Source of the DNA: Pithys albifrons albifrons
Lineage: Eukaryota; Chordata; Aves; Passeriformes; Thamnophilidae
DNA: 64,000 bases
Direction of reading: 5' to 3'
Assembly: GCF_047495875.1 (NCBI RefSeq)
Contig: NC_092463.1
Location: 5,207,557 to 5,271,556 of the forward strand
Part shown: piece after piece, positions 23,521-36,597 of the stretch
Numbering within the stretch: position 1 is the stretch's first letter
Layout of the letters: every line of letters starts with the position of its first letter
Notes under the pieces: generated by a model
What the model saw: only the letters and a program-made list of their open reading frames with translations
Told to the model about the DNA's origin: nothing
The model's database searches: none
Position numbers and translations under genes: made by a program

Positions 23521-24389
23521 TCCCTAGTGGAAAATGAGTATAGTGAGCCCTATTCTCACATGTGGTTGGTATCTCCAGAGTGCAAGGATTTGTTAGCTTA
23601 AAGCTTTCCTCTAAATGGGTGACAACTCTTCTCTGATTAGCTGTGGCTGCCCTGCATGTGAGACCTCAGACACCAAATAAACAGTGCTGGCATCAGATAA
23701 TTCTGTTTAGAATGCTGTGGCCTTAGAAGTGCCCTATCTTTTGAAATGCAATGTTTTTTTCGTGGGTTGTTTACATCTTCCTGCAGTGACTTCATGTCAT
23801 CTTGTAGCTCTTCGGTGTCTATCAAAGCTTAAACCACTGATCCTAGAAAGTATTTGCAGAATTTGGTTTCTTTTTCTCGGGCTTTTGGGGACTGACTTGT
23901 ATAACATTCTCCCTCAAGCTTCTAAAAGGTCTGTTGAAGTGCTGATGGGCAAGCCAGAGCTGGCAATCATTAGAGATGCAGCATTCTTGGAAAAGGATTG
24001 ACATCGTGGTGTGCTCCGAGGGTGAATGTTGTGGTCGATGAGATTGCACTGGGAAACGACACAGATGTTCTCGTGCTCCAAGTGTGAACACTTAGATGTG
24101 GACGGATTATGGAGTTTTCTGCTTACCCCCTTTAAAACATGGGGTGCAACCTGTAAGGATCACAACCCTTTTGTCTTTGAGAAAATTCTTGTGATTTGGG
24201 CTGGAAACCTCTAATGCTCAGCAATCCATGAGCAAATAAGACTCAAGCTGGCTGTGTGAAATCACAGAGTATGCCAAGTGTAGAGGAGAAAGCACCAAAA
24301 ATCTGAGAGTTTTGAAACTGTTTATCTAAGTTTCTTGCATGGCCCCTCTTATCACAGCATCACAGCACCTCCCAGATGGTAATATGTTT

Positions 24390-24550
24390 TATCTTCTTGC
24401 CAACACCCTCACAGGGTTCCTATCCCTGTTTTACAGTTAGGAGACCCAAGTGGAGGTGCTGAGTGATATGCCCAGTGGCACTTGGGGTTTCTGTGGCAGA
24501 TCAGGGAATGAAGCTCAACTTTCCCATGCCCCAGGCTAATTCCTAAACCC
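24390..24550 (+). mobile_element. Ancient MIR-like (CORE/tRNA-derived) SINE remnant
   Basis: In order: CACCCTCACAGGGTTCC, TATCCCTGTTTTACAGTTAGGAGACC, GAGTGATATGCCCAGTGGCAC, TGTGGCAGATCAGGGAATGAA and CCCATGCCCCAGGCTAATTCCTAAACC. These correspond to the MIR-type landmarks for the pattern 'accctgtgaggt', 'cccattttacagatgagg', 'taagtgacttgccca', 'gtggcagagc.gggaat' and a final 'cactagacc'. Divergence is high, fitting a shared amniote insertion. The family cannot be named exactly without alignment. Confidence 0.6.
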
Positions 24551-25184
24551 CGTGGGATCCTCCTGGAAATGAGCAGGATGGCTTAGCAAAACACTGCAGC
24601 ATGTGGAAATAATGTTCAAATGCAGGATGGGGGAGCCCATCCTGGACTCTGTAAGTGTTGGCATTTGAGTCTTGGTCTTTTGGAGCAAGGTGATGCTGTG
24701 CATTGGAGAGCTGAAGGTGGCTCTGGAATGAGCAGAATAGAGCTGCCATCAGGCAAGGTTTATTAGTCCACACTAATATTATACTATGGCTTATAATATA
24801 GTAGAGCACCGTGCTGACCAGGCTGTGCCACACTGAGGGTTGAAATGAGCTGCTGGGCTCTTGCTGCCCATGCAGAAGAACTGGGACTTCAGGCTCTCTC
24901 ATCTCCTTGGGCCAGAGCTGTGTCTCCTTGGCTGTTGGCAGGTCAGTGGATCCTCCAGTGCTCTGCCCTTGTCAAGGAACTGTCCCAGGAAGCTGTTTTG
25001 CAAAAGCTCACTTCCAGGATGGGTCTGGCAGCCTTTGAGCCAGTTATTGCCCAAGTTATTCTAAGCTCTTTCTCCTGTCTTACTATCCTTCTTCCATGTG
25101 TTGACCCTTGCTTTTCCCATTCCTTCAGAATACCTTCATCCTGACAAGATGTTTTAGAATCACAAACTGTTGGTGTAGGGGAAT

Positions 25185-25390
25185 GAATAATAGACAGAGA
25201 GAGTGATTATTTAGTGGATCCAGGCTATTAACTAATAATCACCTGCTTCTTTGATGGATAATGTTTAACCTATTTGAAATTGCAACACCTGATAAACACT
25301 ATTAAATAGTGCCATGCCCATAACTTGATTGCAATAATCCATCAGGGAGCGAGTTTAAAAATGTCAACATTTCTCAGCAATTAGATGGAA
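25185..25390. promoter_or_regulatory. AT-rich motif-dense block, candidate enhancer
   Basis: The stretch contains CTATTAACTAATAATCACCTG (E-box CACCTG at 25240-25245), TTAACC, TTAAATAG, TTGATTGCAATAATCC and AGCAATTAG, i.e. several homeodomain-type cores close together with no repeat or frame. This is a pattern often seen in conserved developmental enhancers. It is inferred from texture only. Confidence 0.25.
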
Positions 25391-27303
25391 AACTGTTTCT
25401 TAGCACAAGTGTTGAGATACTGCTGGGTGTGTTGGGTGCTGATTCTGAAATGGTGACTGCAGTTTCTTTCTTATTCTGTGCTGCACCAGTGTCCAAAGAC
25501 TCTTTTTGCAGGACAGAGGAATAATCAACAAACAGTCAACCAGCCTCAGACTGAAGCCTGTGGCTTTGTTTAGGAGGGCAAGTGAGGCTGCAGGATGAAA
25601 GGAAGGTGAAGATGAGCATAGGAGGCTCTGTTGGCTTCCTGCCTGCTCCTCACTGCTCTCCATGGTGGTTTCGCTGAACAGGCAGCTGGAGTGCCATCGG
25701 TTGGGAATGCTGTCAGCTCCTCAAACCTTGGTTTGTGAGCACTTGTTCTCCTCTGCACACTCAGCAAGTCTCCAGCATGAGTTAAAAAATTGTCTTTCAT
25801 TGTCACTGTAGGGCAGCAGCGCATCATGAGGTCCTCCTCTAAGAACATCCTAGATGAGTGTCTCATTTGCATGTCTCAAAAAGCCTTGGGTAATCACCAA
25901 GAGGACGCTGGACTCAGTTGAAAGACTTGGACGATAGCAGGAGGTGTTTGGAAAGAGCCATCTGTGCAGGGTGATTCCTTGATCTGCCTCAGATCTGCAT
26001 TTGAGTGCTTGTCTTGCAAAAGGATGTTGCAGCAGCTACACAATGCATCTGGAAATTCCAGATTTTTGTGGAAGGCATGGGATCGGGAGCTGGGAGGTCT
26101 GGGACACCCAAAAACTTGTTTTTCCCAAGCGCTCTCTTGTAGCAAAAGCAGACTCAGGAGTGCAGGGTTGTTCCCAGGCAGCAGCAGAGAGGAGGAATAA
26201 GCAGGGACTGCTCACACAGCTGAGCTCACTGAGGGTGATCCCAGGTCTGTCTGGTCACTGCAACTTTCCTATGACACTGTGCAAAGTCCTTTCAAGATTC
26301 CTCCCAGCAGATCCTGCCACACTGTCACAGGAGTGAGGCAGGGAATGATCTAAATCTTATTAGGGACTCTAAAGCAGTCAGAACACTGGCTGCAGAATTA
26401 CTCTGTGGGTGAGTGGGGCAGCAGAGACTTGGAGAGGCTGACTCTGAGCTTGAGATGCAAACAAAAATCAGCAAAGAAGATGTGTTAAGGCTTCTGGAAT
26501 ACAGGGAGATGAGCAGAGTGCAGTCCTCATACAGACAGACCCCTTTTTCTGAAGTTCCACAAAACTTGTTTTCACCTGAAGCACAATAATCTCTATTTCC
26601 TCCCAACCCTCTTTGTTTTGTTTTGTTCTTTTCATTCTCACAAGACAGAGGTATGGCTTTGCTTTTACCTGCCACTGTGTATCACTGGTAACTCATGCCA
26701 TTATCCCAAGGTGACTGCCCACATCTGGGTCAGGGCATTCTCTGAGTGTGGAGGTGACAGTGATGTAGCCAGGAAACTCTCTGGTCTTAATTTCCTGCCA
26801 TTCCCCCTCTCTTGGGAGTGTCACATCCTGCAGGCTGGTCAGTGGAGCCCAGCACAGATGTCCTCAGCTTCACAGACACATCTTTCACACCTCACACCAT
26901 CTAATTCCCCACCATATGCTGCTTGTACTTACTTTTCCTGATAAAATGTCTCTGGCAATTTCTCTGTCCACGTTTATTCCCTCTGTGACTATTGAGCTCT
27001 GAGGAAAGTCAATGGGAGAAATGCCATGGGTGGCTGAAAATACTGCTTCTTTTCCCTTTTTAATTTTGATTTGCATCTCTACAGGACAGGTAGCATTCTT
27101 TAGAAACAGCAACGTGCCTTCTGCAGCATCCCAACCTTTTTAAAATAAAAGTGAAGGACTAAAATATTTTGGGCAACTCTTTATTTGTAAACACTGTGGC
27201 TGGCATTTTCTTTCTGCCATCCACTAAAATATGAACATTTTCTGTAATAGGAACTTCCTCTGCAAGTTTTCCAGGCAATGTCTTGATGTCCTGGGAGTGA
27301 GTA

Positions 27304-27385
27304 TAGAGTCACTGAAGGATAGAAAGGTTTGGGTTGGAAGGGACCTTAAAGATCATCTTGTTCCAACCCCTCTGCTGCTTGTCCT
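27304..27385 (-). mobile_element. CR1 LINE 3'-end fragment (short)
   Basis: The + strand reads AGAGTCACTGAAGGATAGAAAGG, then TTTGGGTTGGAAGGGACCTT, AAAGATCATCTTGTTCCAACCCC: the reverse complement of the CR1 3' terminus. Similarity fades after about 80 bases, so this is a very short truncated insertion. Confidence 0.9.
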
Positions 27386-29679
27386 GCTGTTTGTGCTGAG
27401 CTGTTGCTCTCCTTGAAGACTGAAAAGCCTTCCATGGAGCAGAGAGAGGATGACTGTGAGAGTCCCCCACTTCTCTCAGAAAAACTCCTGTTCTTTCATC
27501 ACCTCACAGGTGATTACTCTGACTTGAGCTCTGCCCTTCTGGCTCTAGGAATCCTCTATTTTCTTTAGGAGCAAAACTGATCCTTTCTAGGGGGACTGAT
27601 TTGAAGCAGGCATTGAATCCTCCTCCCTAAACCAGCTTTAAATAGCAGGGTATGAGCACAAATTGCTGAGTGCTTGTTGAAAGACAACTGAAGAAATGCC
27701 TTTAAAAAGCCAAACCTCTGCCACAGGTTTCAGCTGGAGCTGCTCGTGGTCCTGTTGTGTGGGACTGTCAGTTTAGCTGAGAGTGTGGTTTCATTACAGT
27801 TTGCCTGGGACACACTTCAAAATCATGAAAGCTGACAATTTACCCTGCTGATTGTGCTTGCTGAGCTGCCACCACGTGTGTGCTCAGTGTCACCAGACCA
27901 ATAGAACAGTGGTTGAAGTACCTAACACAGGCACCTCTCCCTCTCCCACACTCCTCAAGCAGAAGAGGAGTTCATTTTTTACAATACAGTCCATATATTC
28001 TCTCCTCCTAAAGCTCGTCGCTTTGAGGGAAGTTGCCATAGCCCTGGCAGCTCAGGGCCATCATAATTATTGCTGTGCAATTGTGTGACATAATGCTCAT
28101 TTAGTAATCAAACCTTAGGCTGCTTTTGGTGCTGTTGCCTGAGAATAATCATAGGTCGGTGTTTAAGTGGTTTGAATTTGGTTCTGGGCTGGTGCCTCAC
28201 CCTGAGCTGTTGCTGATGCTGTGGATTTGCTGCTCAGGCTCCACAGGGGTGTAATCGCCGGTGCTTTGTGGCAGGCTGGCAGTGCTCTGCTGTGCCAGGT
28301 GCTCTGCTTTTAACAAGAGCAGGGGGGTTTTCTTTTTTTTTTTTTTTTAAAGAAGAATGGGTAAATAACTTGTAATCAGCATTAATTCCTTTGAATGCTC
28401 CTGAGCGAGTTATTGCTGATTACTGTTGTCCAACCCTAGTTAAGTCCATTTCTAGAAAACGCTTTGTGTGACTGTGTGTGTACAGCTGAAAGGAATGCAG
28501 CTTTCCCCTAATTACACGCTGGCAATGCAAGAGGAGACATTTCTAGTTCTGCTTCTGAAAGTATTTCCTTTGAGCGCTGATGAGCCAGTGATAGCAGCAA
28601 CCTCTGAAACCATCTTGAAAAGGAGAGACAAGGCAGGAACTAAGAGAGTTTCATCACTCAAAGCCTTTACATAGACTGTAGCAGCAATTGAGCCATCAGT
28701 AAGCCACTGGGGATAATATCTTTAGACTGCTCTGTGTTTTAATAAGATTAAATTGATTCAGGTCTTTGCCAGCCTTTTCAAAGCCAGAGCTGTATGATGG
28801 TCAGTAGCTCAGGCAGCTCTCCATTGGGAAGTGAAGAACTGAAGATTCATGTGTTTAAACTGAAGAACACCCACCCTCCTTTTTTATGTGTAATATACTA
28901 CAAAAATTACCCCCATGCAAGCAAGTCACACTTCCTAATCAGCTATGCCTTCTTGATTTTTCTACAGCCTTTGTTCTTAGCTCTTTAATTTTATTTAGAT
29001 TTCCTGTCAGGAGTGTGAAGGCATTTCTTACTGTGGGTGCTGCAAACACAATGAATTTCTTACAGAAGTGAGTTCAATTGTCAATACCATTTGTTACAGT
29101 ATTAGTTAAGGAGCTGTGCATAAATCAAAAGGATTAACGTGATCTCTTGGGTAGAATAGAGGAATAGAACATTATATTGCTCATGTATCATTGATGAGCA
29201 ATATTTTCCCACCATTTCATTTATAGAAATGAAAATGCATTTCCCTAAGGTCAGTTCTTTTGTGTGAATTTGAACTTGTAACACAATTTTTACCATTTAA
29301 TCATTAAAAACTGTGTTTAAATCAGCACTTTATATTCTTATGGGTAAATATTGCTTTATTTAAATGTACTTGGGATTCTGTCTCAATGCTTTTAACACTT
29401 CTCAATCAAGTTGGGCGTTTCATTCATGAATTATTCTCTCCAAAGCAATTAGACGAGAGGAAAAGAATACAAATGAGTTTATCACTGTTCTTGAGCTGTG
29501 TTATAGAGATAATCCTGTGTTAGCTCTGGCAAAGGGCATTTGTGTGGACATTCACTCAACCTCAGCTGACCTGTGGTAACCACTACTCATTAAAGAGCAG
29601 CAACATCCCTGCATGTACCGACCTACAGCACAGCCAGTAGTGAAAATATTATTATGGAGTAACCCCCTTGGTTTAACTG
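27386..29679. other. Intergenic, no gene seen
   Basis: Unique-looking sequence with a T16 run at 28333-28348. The part 28350-28450 and 29340-29520 is AT-rich with homeobox-like cores but nothing stronger. Confidence 0.6.
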
Positions 29680-30037
29680 ATCCCAGAGGTCAGGAGATGA
29701 CTTGATTGTGGTCTTGGAGTACCTGTATATGGAAGAAATTTCTACTGGGAGGTGATGCTTCATGTTAGCAGAAAAGGTTACAAGGGATATGAGAATCAGC
29801 TCAGTTAGAGCTGGAGGACTTAGAGCAAGGAAGGTGGTTAACCTTGGAACAGCAATTCAAGGACAAGTTGGAGTTTCCATCTTCTAAGGCTTTATGTTGA
29901 GTCTGCATATTTCCCAGAGGGTGGGTCATGGCTCAGTCAGGAGTTACGGGCTCGAGGCAGAAACTGTGATACATCTTGTGCAGAAGGTCAGGCAGAGTTG
30001 TTAAGATCTCCCTGGGCCCTTGAAGTCTATGGATCCC
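29680..30037 (+). mobile_element. Old CR1-family LINE 3' region
   Basis: Sense-strand landmarks of an older amniote CR1 subfamily appear in order: GAGATGACTTGATTGTGGTC, GAGTACCTGTATATGG, GAGCTGGAGGACTTAGAGC, GGTTAACCTTGGAACAGCAATTC, GTTGGAGTTTCCATC, GCAGAAGGTCAGGCAGAGTTG and CTGGGCCCTTGAAGTCTATGGAT. The 3' end differs from the young bird CR1 ends elsewhere in the window, so this is a separate and older insertion. Confidence 0.72.
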
Positions 30038-33000
30038 AGTGAGAATTATTGCAGGTTTACCACAGCTGGGCTTGAACTTGCTGCAAACATTAATTGCCAA
30101 AAACTGCATGTCTAAAATATCTCCTAAATGAAAAGGTAGACAGTAGTGTTGCCCTACAGCTCATTTATAACATGATACATGGTGCTGAAGTCTTATTCTG
30201 TAGTCTATACCAGGTTATTGCATGGCTTTGGGGTTAAACTGTGGTGAGACTCACAAGATCCTGGTTCTGTCACAGGGTTTCTATTTGATCTGGGCTAAGT
30301 TTTTCACCTTTGCTTCACCTGGGTATTTATTTTCCCAGTATTCAACATGAAATACTCATGCCTCTTTCAACATACAACCAACTGGGTATAGACCACAACT
30401 CCAGCAGCTTCCAACTTTTATATCTTCAGAGCTTCTGCAAGGCAGTAAAATTTCTCAGAAATGTATTTTCAGTCCTGATTTTGAACAGCACAGAAGCTGG
30501 GCAGTTTTTCACTGAATATGGCTTTAATTTGCATAATCCCTGCAGAACAATTCAGTGATATTTCAATCCCTGGAAGAGTGACATGAATGGCACATGAATT
30601 GTGCCTATTTTTTTTAAAGAGCCATTTAAAAATAACTTGTCATTAGGACTGTGTCCAAAAAACACAGGATTTAAAAATAACTCTCTGTTAATGAGAGCAG
30701 ATTGGCAGTAGCAGTGTTATAGGTTAGATTTATATGTGCCTGTCTCCATGTGTGCCCTCTACGATAACCAGCCCTGGCTTTCTGCAGCAACAGCAGGGAT
30801 ATGGTGCCCTCAGTCCTACAGTGTTCTTCTCTCTGTGTTGGAAACTCAAAGGTCTCTAGAGACATCTCTGAGAGGGACCTCAGTAACGACCTTGAAAACC
30901 TGCACCCCAAAAAAAACCCCAAACGGGCTCTGCTGTACCCAACATGTTGCATTCATGGAGAAGGCTCTTCTCTTGCTGAATGGGTCCTGCTGTGCATGGA
31001 AATATGAAAGATGCCCTCAAAAATCAACCTTTCAGGTTACAGTACAGATGGAGTGAGGACGAAAATGGATTTCAGCTTTCAAGTGACTTTCTTCAGCCTC
31101 TTTGATTGACTTGCCTGTTTTAATACTGTAAATTGGGGGATTGCGTGTAATGCATTCATGCCGTCCTTGTCTGGAATGAAGCAGGAACATAATTTATGGG
31201 GATATTCTCATCTCAGCCTTTGAGGAATTAGCTTCAGTTAACTCTGTTGGGAATTGCCTGTGTCGGGTGTCAGAAAGCCATCAAGTTTTCTTTAGAAATG
31301 CCGGCTGCTGTCTGCACCTCATTCTTTGGCTGTCTGAGGGGCTTTAGCAATGGATAAGGATTCAAAGCTTGGGAAATGCAGATCTGGGTGACCAAGTTTC
31401 AGAGGGTTAATGCCAGGCAGAGATGATGGACAGGACCATAACATAAGGCATCACAGGCTGTTACAATTTATAGCCCTCCAGCACGGATGAGAGAGGGGTT
31501 GGAGAGCATTCAGTGTCTTCTGAACCCAGAGCACTGAAAGAGCAAACACACCAGAAGACACAGGCTGTAAAATAAGATCCCTCTGGATAAATCTTTCTGA
31601 CATCCATGAGAATTAAAAAGGACATCAGTTTCAGGCAGAGTGTGGCCAGTTTCTGGATCTGAGATCTTTAGCCTATGGTCTGTGTGTCTATATCTATACT
31701 GCTGCCAAATTTGAGGCCAGCTCGAGAGAAAGTGTGGTGATAAGTATGTAGGAGTAGGATCCCAGCAGCTCACCTTGCTCAGGTGCTGTGGCAGAGTCCA
31801 TTGTGGTGTTGGGTCACTCCTGAGTCCTGCTCAGCCTCAGGAGGCTTTGCCACTATATGATGGACAACCAGAGGGAGATGACTAAGTCAGACTCTTTTAG
31901 GACAGGGGAAGAATAACAGCTTTGGAGAAAGAAGCCTTCTGGAAAAAGCACACATGACCTTCTTGCTGTTTGCAAGAGGAGAGCATGACATGGAGCATTG
32001 CCCCTTTTCAGACACTCCAGATTCATCTGGGGAGAAGCTCACAGCTGGATTGAACCAGAACGTGGTGTCTCTCACAGGAGTGATGCTGCTTTTCAGCCTC
32101 ACCGAGACAGAAAGGACATATGTCCTGCCAGACACTGGGCAGCTGTATCAAAATACAACACTGGAGAGCCATGAGGCTCAGACAGACCAAACAATGCTCC
32201 CTGTGCCTCCCTTGTCAGGGATGACTCTGTAATTCCCTTACCAGGCATCATTTTAAATTTGAGACGAGTGGCGGGTGCTCATTTTCGCTCTTAGAGCACA
32301 TTCCTCAGCACTCTTCTGATTTCTGTGCTAGTGGAGACAGAATCAGGCAAAGATGTCTGGTGCTTCTAGAGAGCCAAAAATCCCTCCTCTGTCCCCACAC
32401 CCGTGGTTATCACTTCATTATCTAGCGGCCACTCTGCCAGGTCAGACTCTGAAGTCATTTAGTGATGGGTGCTGGCAAACTGTTTCCCAGTGATACATTT
32501 GTATCTAAGTGGCTAATTCTCTATCCACAGCTTATCCCAAAGATTAAAAACCCAACCAGGCTAGATCTGAGCAAATCCAACGCAGGAATCCTAATCAGTT
32601 CTGTCACTAGAAGTGCATTAGTACAGCACAAGAGACAGCGTGGCTTTCTTCCAGCAAATACAACAATCACGGCTCATTTGGGCGGGGAATTTTTCTACCG
32701 CTGTGTATTGACACAAAGGAGCACTTAGCTTGATAATGCCTCCTGGCTGCTGCCACCATCTGAATATTAAGAACAAATTAAGGTGTAAGATTAAACTCTG
32801 GAAGTTGTTACCTGTTCGCAGTGAGGCAGCAGTTGCTTCTTTAGCTTTTTCACACCAAAATATTGGCTGTCAGCACTTGAGAGTTTAAAAATAAAATTCA
32901 GCTCCTACATTATGCAGGAAACAATTAGGATCTCGAGTCTCCTGTAATATTTCTACTATGCAATTTTTAATCTGCAATTAAATCTGTCGTGGGCTGCAGT

Positions 33001-36000
33001 ATGACTGACTGCAGTCCCCAGGAACCTTGGCTTGGCAGTGGTTTACTCACGCAGGCACTTCAAAGCAGCACGAACACGGCACCTCGCATAAATTGAAAGT
33101 CATCTCAGAGTTTGTCACTGCCACAAAAAATCCCAAGGCTGGAGAGGTTAATTCTGCTGTCACTCATGGGTATTGCCATGCACTGGGTCTCTGCTGCCCA
33201 TAATGGGCATTCTGTGGGATGGGCAGCACTGCAATGGGGTGACCAGTGCTGGGCACTGTGACTGTGGTCACACCACTGATGGCAAAGTCTGTGCTGTTGT
33301 GGGGAATGGGAAGTGAGGCAGCAATTGCCCCAGGCTCCCTAAGTGCAAAATGGAGGAGACCCAAAGGTCTCCACGCTGCATGGAGACTGAGTAAGTTGTG
33401 AATAAACTCTGTTTGACTATACGTACCCTTAACACCAGTAATGACAACCATAACTGCAGGGGGACCTGTGGCTGCAATGCCACAATGCTAAGAGGTTTCT
33501 CTCAGGTTACAGGTGGTGCTGGTAGTAAATCTGGCCAAACATGGTACCTTCATAAATGATCTCAGTGGTGAGTGCAGTGTAGCCAGACCTGCAGTCACGG
33601 TAGAACTGGGAGGAACTGAGAGAAATGAGGAGCAGAGGAGATCAAGGCTTGCTTTGGAAATGCACAGGCTAAGCAACATGGCTAAACTCAACCTTCTTAC
33701 TGATGAGATGGGCAAGTTGGAAAAAGCATGGAGAAATTGTGGTGTAAGATCATATGAAGGATGAATTATAGGAGAGAGCAGCAAAACTGCTGAGTGGCAG
33801 GCTGGGTTGTATGTGCCAGTGCCCTGTGCTGGCGAGAGCGTGAGCTGCAAGTCCCTCTTTGCAGAGCCTGTCTAATCCTGCCCAGCAGGTCCATGTCCCC
33901 TTCTTGCCTTGGTGACGAGTGTCAGGGATTCAGAAAGCAGCACTGGGAACGTGCTGGAGCTGGGGAGGCTGATTGACGTGGCGATGCTGACAGTGAGTTA
34001 TGTGCATAGCTTAGCTAAGCACCCCTCTGGACACGGGGTGAGGAATAGGAGAGAGATTAGGCAAGAGCCCACAGTCATTTGAAAGCCTGAAGTGCTGGTA
34101 AGGAAGAAGGGATATTTTAGGTGGTGAGAGACATAGGGAAGAAATCCATGGTGTGGTAAAAAAAAACAGCGTGATGAGAATACTTATTAAGACATTAAAT
34201 AACTTTCTAAAGGGAAGGAGTGGAGTCCCAAAGTGTGAAATGTGGATACTACAGTACAAGTGTACTGTCAGGAATTGTTCCTTGATGAGGGTGGAAAGGA
34301 ATGAAGTTCTTTCTTTCCCTTGCTTTGAAGGAGTGCCTTGAACCATCCAGTCCTACCCAGCAGTAGCAGAGGTTCGCTTGTTCCTATCAGGCCTCTGATA
34401 ACGCTGAGTGAAAAATTTTCCTTCCAAAAATACTGAGGTGACTTGGAAAGAGCTCTCTGGGTGAGCGACACATGGATAATGCATCACTTACGTGTTTCCA
34501 GCCTGAGCTGGAGCACTTCTGACTTCACCCCCACCTCGAGGGACACTGTATCTAGATGAAATGAACTTTCTTCCCAAATTTCTTCTGGAAACTTGACCAT
34601 TTTGCTCAATAATGGACATGAATCGCTGCAAATGTGACCAGCCACGCAGTAGCTCAGCATTTCTCCCAGCAATACAGATTTGCTGAAGCTACTGGAAATG
34701 TGCAGCTGGATTGGGAAATGCAGGAAATAGTGTGTGGCTAGGCAGCAGTTTAGCAAATCTTGCCAAAATCTCTGGCTGGCTGGGCTTTTCCTCTGTACTT
34801 TCTTTCCTTTCATCTTCATTAACCTTTTATAACTCTGCCTGATTACTGCAGCATTCCCACCATTTCCTACAGAAATGCCACTCTAATAGCTTTGTTATGG
34901 GCAGCCAATATCCACGTTGTCCATCTCAGGGTTGTTAACATCTAAGAGAGTGATTGAGATGGGATGGAGCTGTCTGCAAACCATGCTGACTGTCAAACCA
35001 GGGATTGTGAGGAATGCATGTTAGAGGGGAAAGGGAGGAGGAATGCATGTCGGAGGGCAGTGGGAGGAGGAATGCATGTTGGAAGGGAGTGGAGCAGCAC
35101 ATTAACAGCAATTGCTGTATGAAATTCACCTTGGTGGGTCTCCCAGATCGTTGATAACACCGTGAGAAATTCAACAGCTTCTGGAACTCATCGAAGCACT
35201 GCTTAAACTGCCAGCTTTTTTCTTTTGCAACTTATTTTTGGGGCCAAATTTAAAACAACAATACCAAAAGCGCCCTCAAAAAATGTTCCTCTTGAAGAGT
35301 TTGGAGAAGATGCTTGTCAGCTGCTGCAGTCTGTGTGAGCCTGGGTGTGGCTTTTTTGGGAATAACTCAGAAATTTCCATTGTCTAAGAGCAGCTAGCTA
35401 GCTAGGGCATTAAATTGTCATGGATCACATCTTTTTCATCACACATGCACAAACCTGGAAGATTAATTATACTCTCTTTTGTAAAACTCACTATCCCAAG
35501 TGATTAGGGAAGAAATGAATCAAGAATATGAATTTAAGTACCTAAAAGCGACACAGCCATAGCTTGACTTGAAAGGAAACACCTGCCAAGAAAAACAGTA
35601 AAGCAAAAATGTGGAGCAGCGTCTCCGAGGGTGGGGGAGGGAGGAGGATTCAGGATGCTCCCAGAAGAGTGTTCAGACTGACCTGAGGCCTTGACACTTT
35701 CAGATGGGATTTCATCAGCTCTCTTCTACTGAGCTGGGCAAAACTCATGCAGAATTTCTGTAAGGGAAAGACCAGCTAAACCATACAGTAAATGGTTTCC
35801 CTTTCAATTAGGACTGAAAAAATTCTTGCATGTTGGTGATTGCAGCTTTACAGCTAAGACTCAATGGGTCTTTGTTGGTGTTAAAGGGAAAAGAGCATCA
35901 GTGTGCCCTGTCCAGGAATTTATGCAGCATATTTTGTCTTCTTCTGTTCGTACTACATAGCTTCTTGTATGGCTTTGTTCTGTTGCCCCTGTTAAGGGCT

Positions 36001-36347
36001 CTGTGAGAGGAGATGCAGTGAGCAGATGTGAAAGGGGCATGAGCTCTTCCATCAGGGGCTCCTGTGGAAGGTGTTGGGGCATTCATGCAAACTGCTGGCA
36101 GAGCTCGTGTGCTCAGTGGTGCAGCAACAGAGGGGTAGATGTGCCTCCTGTCCCCAGCCGTTGTCCCCCTCTGCTGAAGGGTGGTGACCATCTGCAGAGG
36201 AGCTTCAGCTTTGTGGGTGGAAAATGTGCTTTGCTGGGTGGAGGTGAGTCATGTTCTGGGGTGCTGTTTTTATGCAGAGGCCACGCTCCTTCTTGCAGGG
36301 GGAGCATTGAGTGAGGACCACAAGAAATGATGAAACAAGGCCATATT
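30038..36347. other. Intergenic, no gene seen
   Basis: No intact gene. Blocks at 31.1-31.35 kb and 32.55-33.0 kb have the AT-rich, unique texture of possible conserved elements, but I cannot test this. A three-copy minisatellite at 35.0 kb is listed separately. Confidence 0.6.
35011..35095. repeat. 29-bp minisatellite, about 2.9 copies
   Basis: The unit begins GGAATGCATGTTRGAGGG and starts at 35011, 35040 and 35069, giving an exact 29-base period with few substitutions. It is purine-rich and embeds the palindrome ATGCAT. Confidence 0.88.
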
Positions 36348-36597
36348 CATAGAATCATAGAATGATGGAATGGTTTGGGTTGGAAGGGACCTTCTATACC
36401 ATCTTGTTTCAACATCCCTGCCATGGGCAGGGACACCTTCCACTATGTCAGGTTGCTCCAAGCCCCTTCTGACCTGGCCTTGAATTTCCAGGGGTGGGGC
36501 AGCCACAGCTTCTCTGCCCAACCTGTGCCAGGGCCTCACCACCCTCACAGGGAAGAATTTTTTTCCCAATATCAAATCTAAACCCACCCTCTGTCAG
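36348..36597 (-). mobile_element. CR1 LINE 3'-end fragment
   Basis: It starts CATAGAATCATAGAATGATGG, then GGTTTGGGTTGGAAGGGACC, CATGGGCAGGGACACCTTCC, CAGCCACAGCTTCTCTGCCC and GGGCCTCACCACCCTCACAG: the reverse complement of the CR1 3' end. The element stops around CACCCTCTGTCAGACT. Confidence 0.95.

Larger units (their letters stand above)
23521..27303. other. Intergenic, no gene seen; one old SINE and one enhancer-like stretch listed separately
   Basis: Apart from the SINE at 24.4-24.55 kb and the AT-rich block at 25.2-25.4 kb, I see only unique-looking sequence and chance frames. Confidence 0.65.

Noticed and set aside
28333..28348. T16 run as the tail of a processed pseudogene on the minus strand
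   Set aside because: No coding-like or transcript-like sequence adjoins it and no target duplication was seen.
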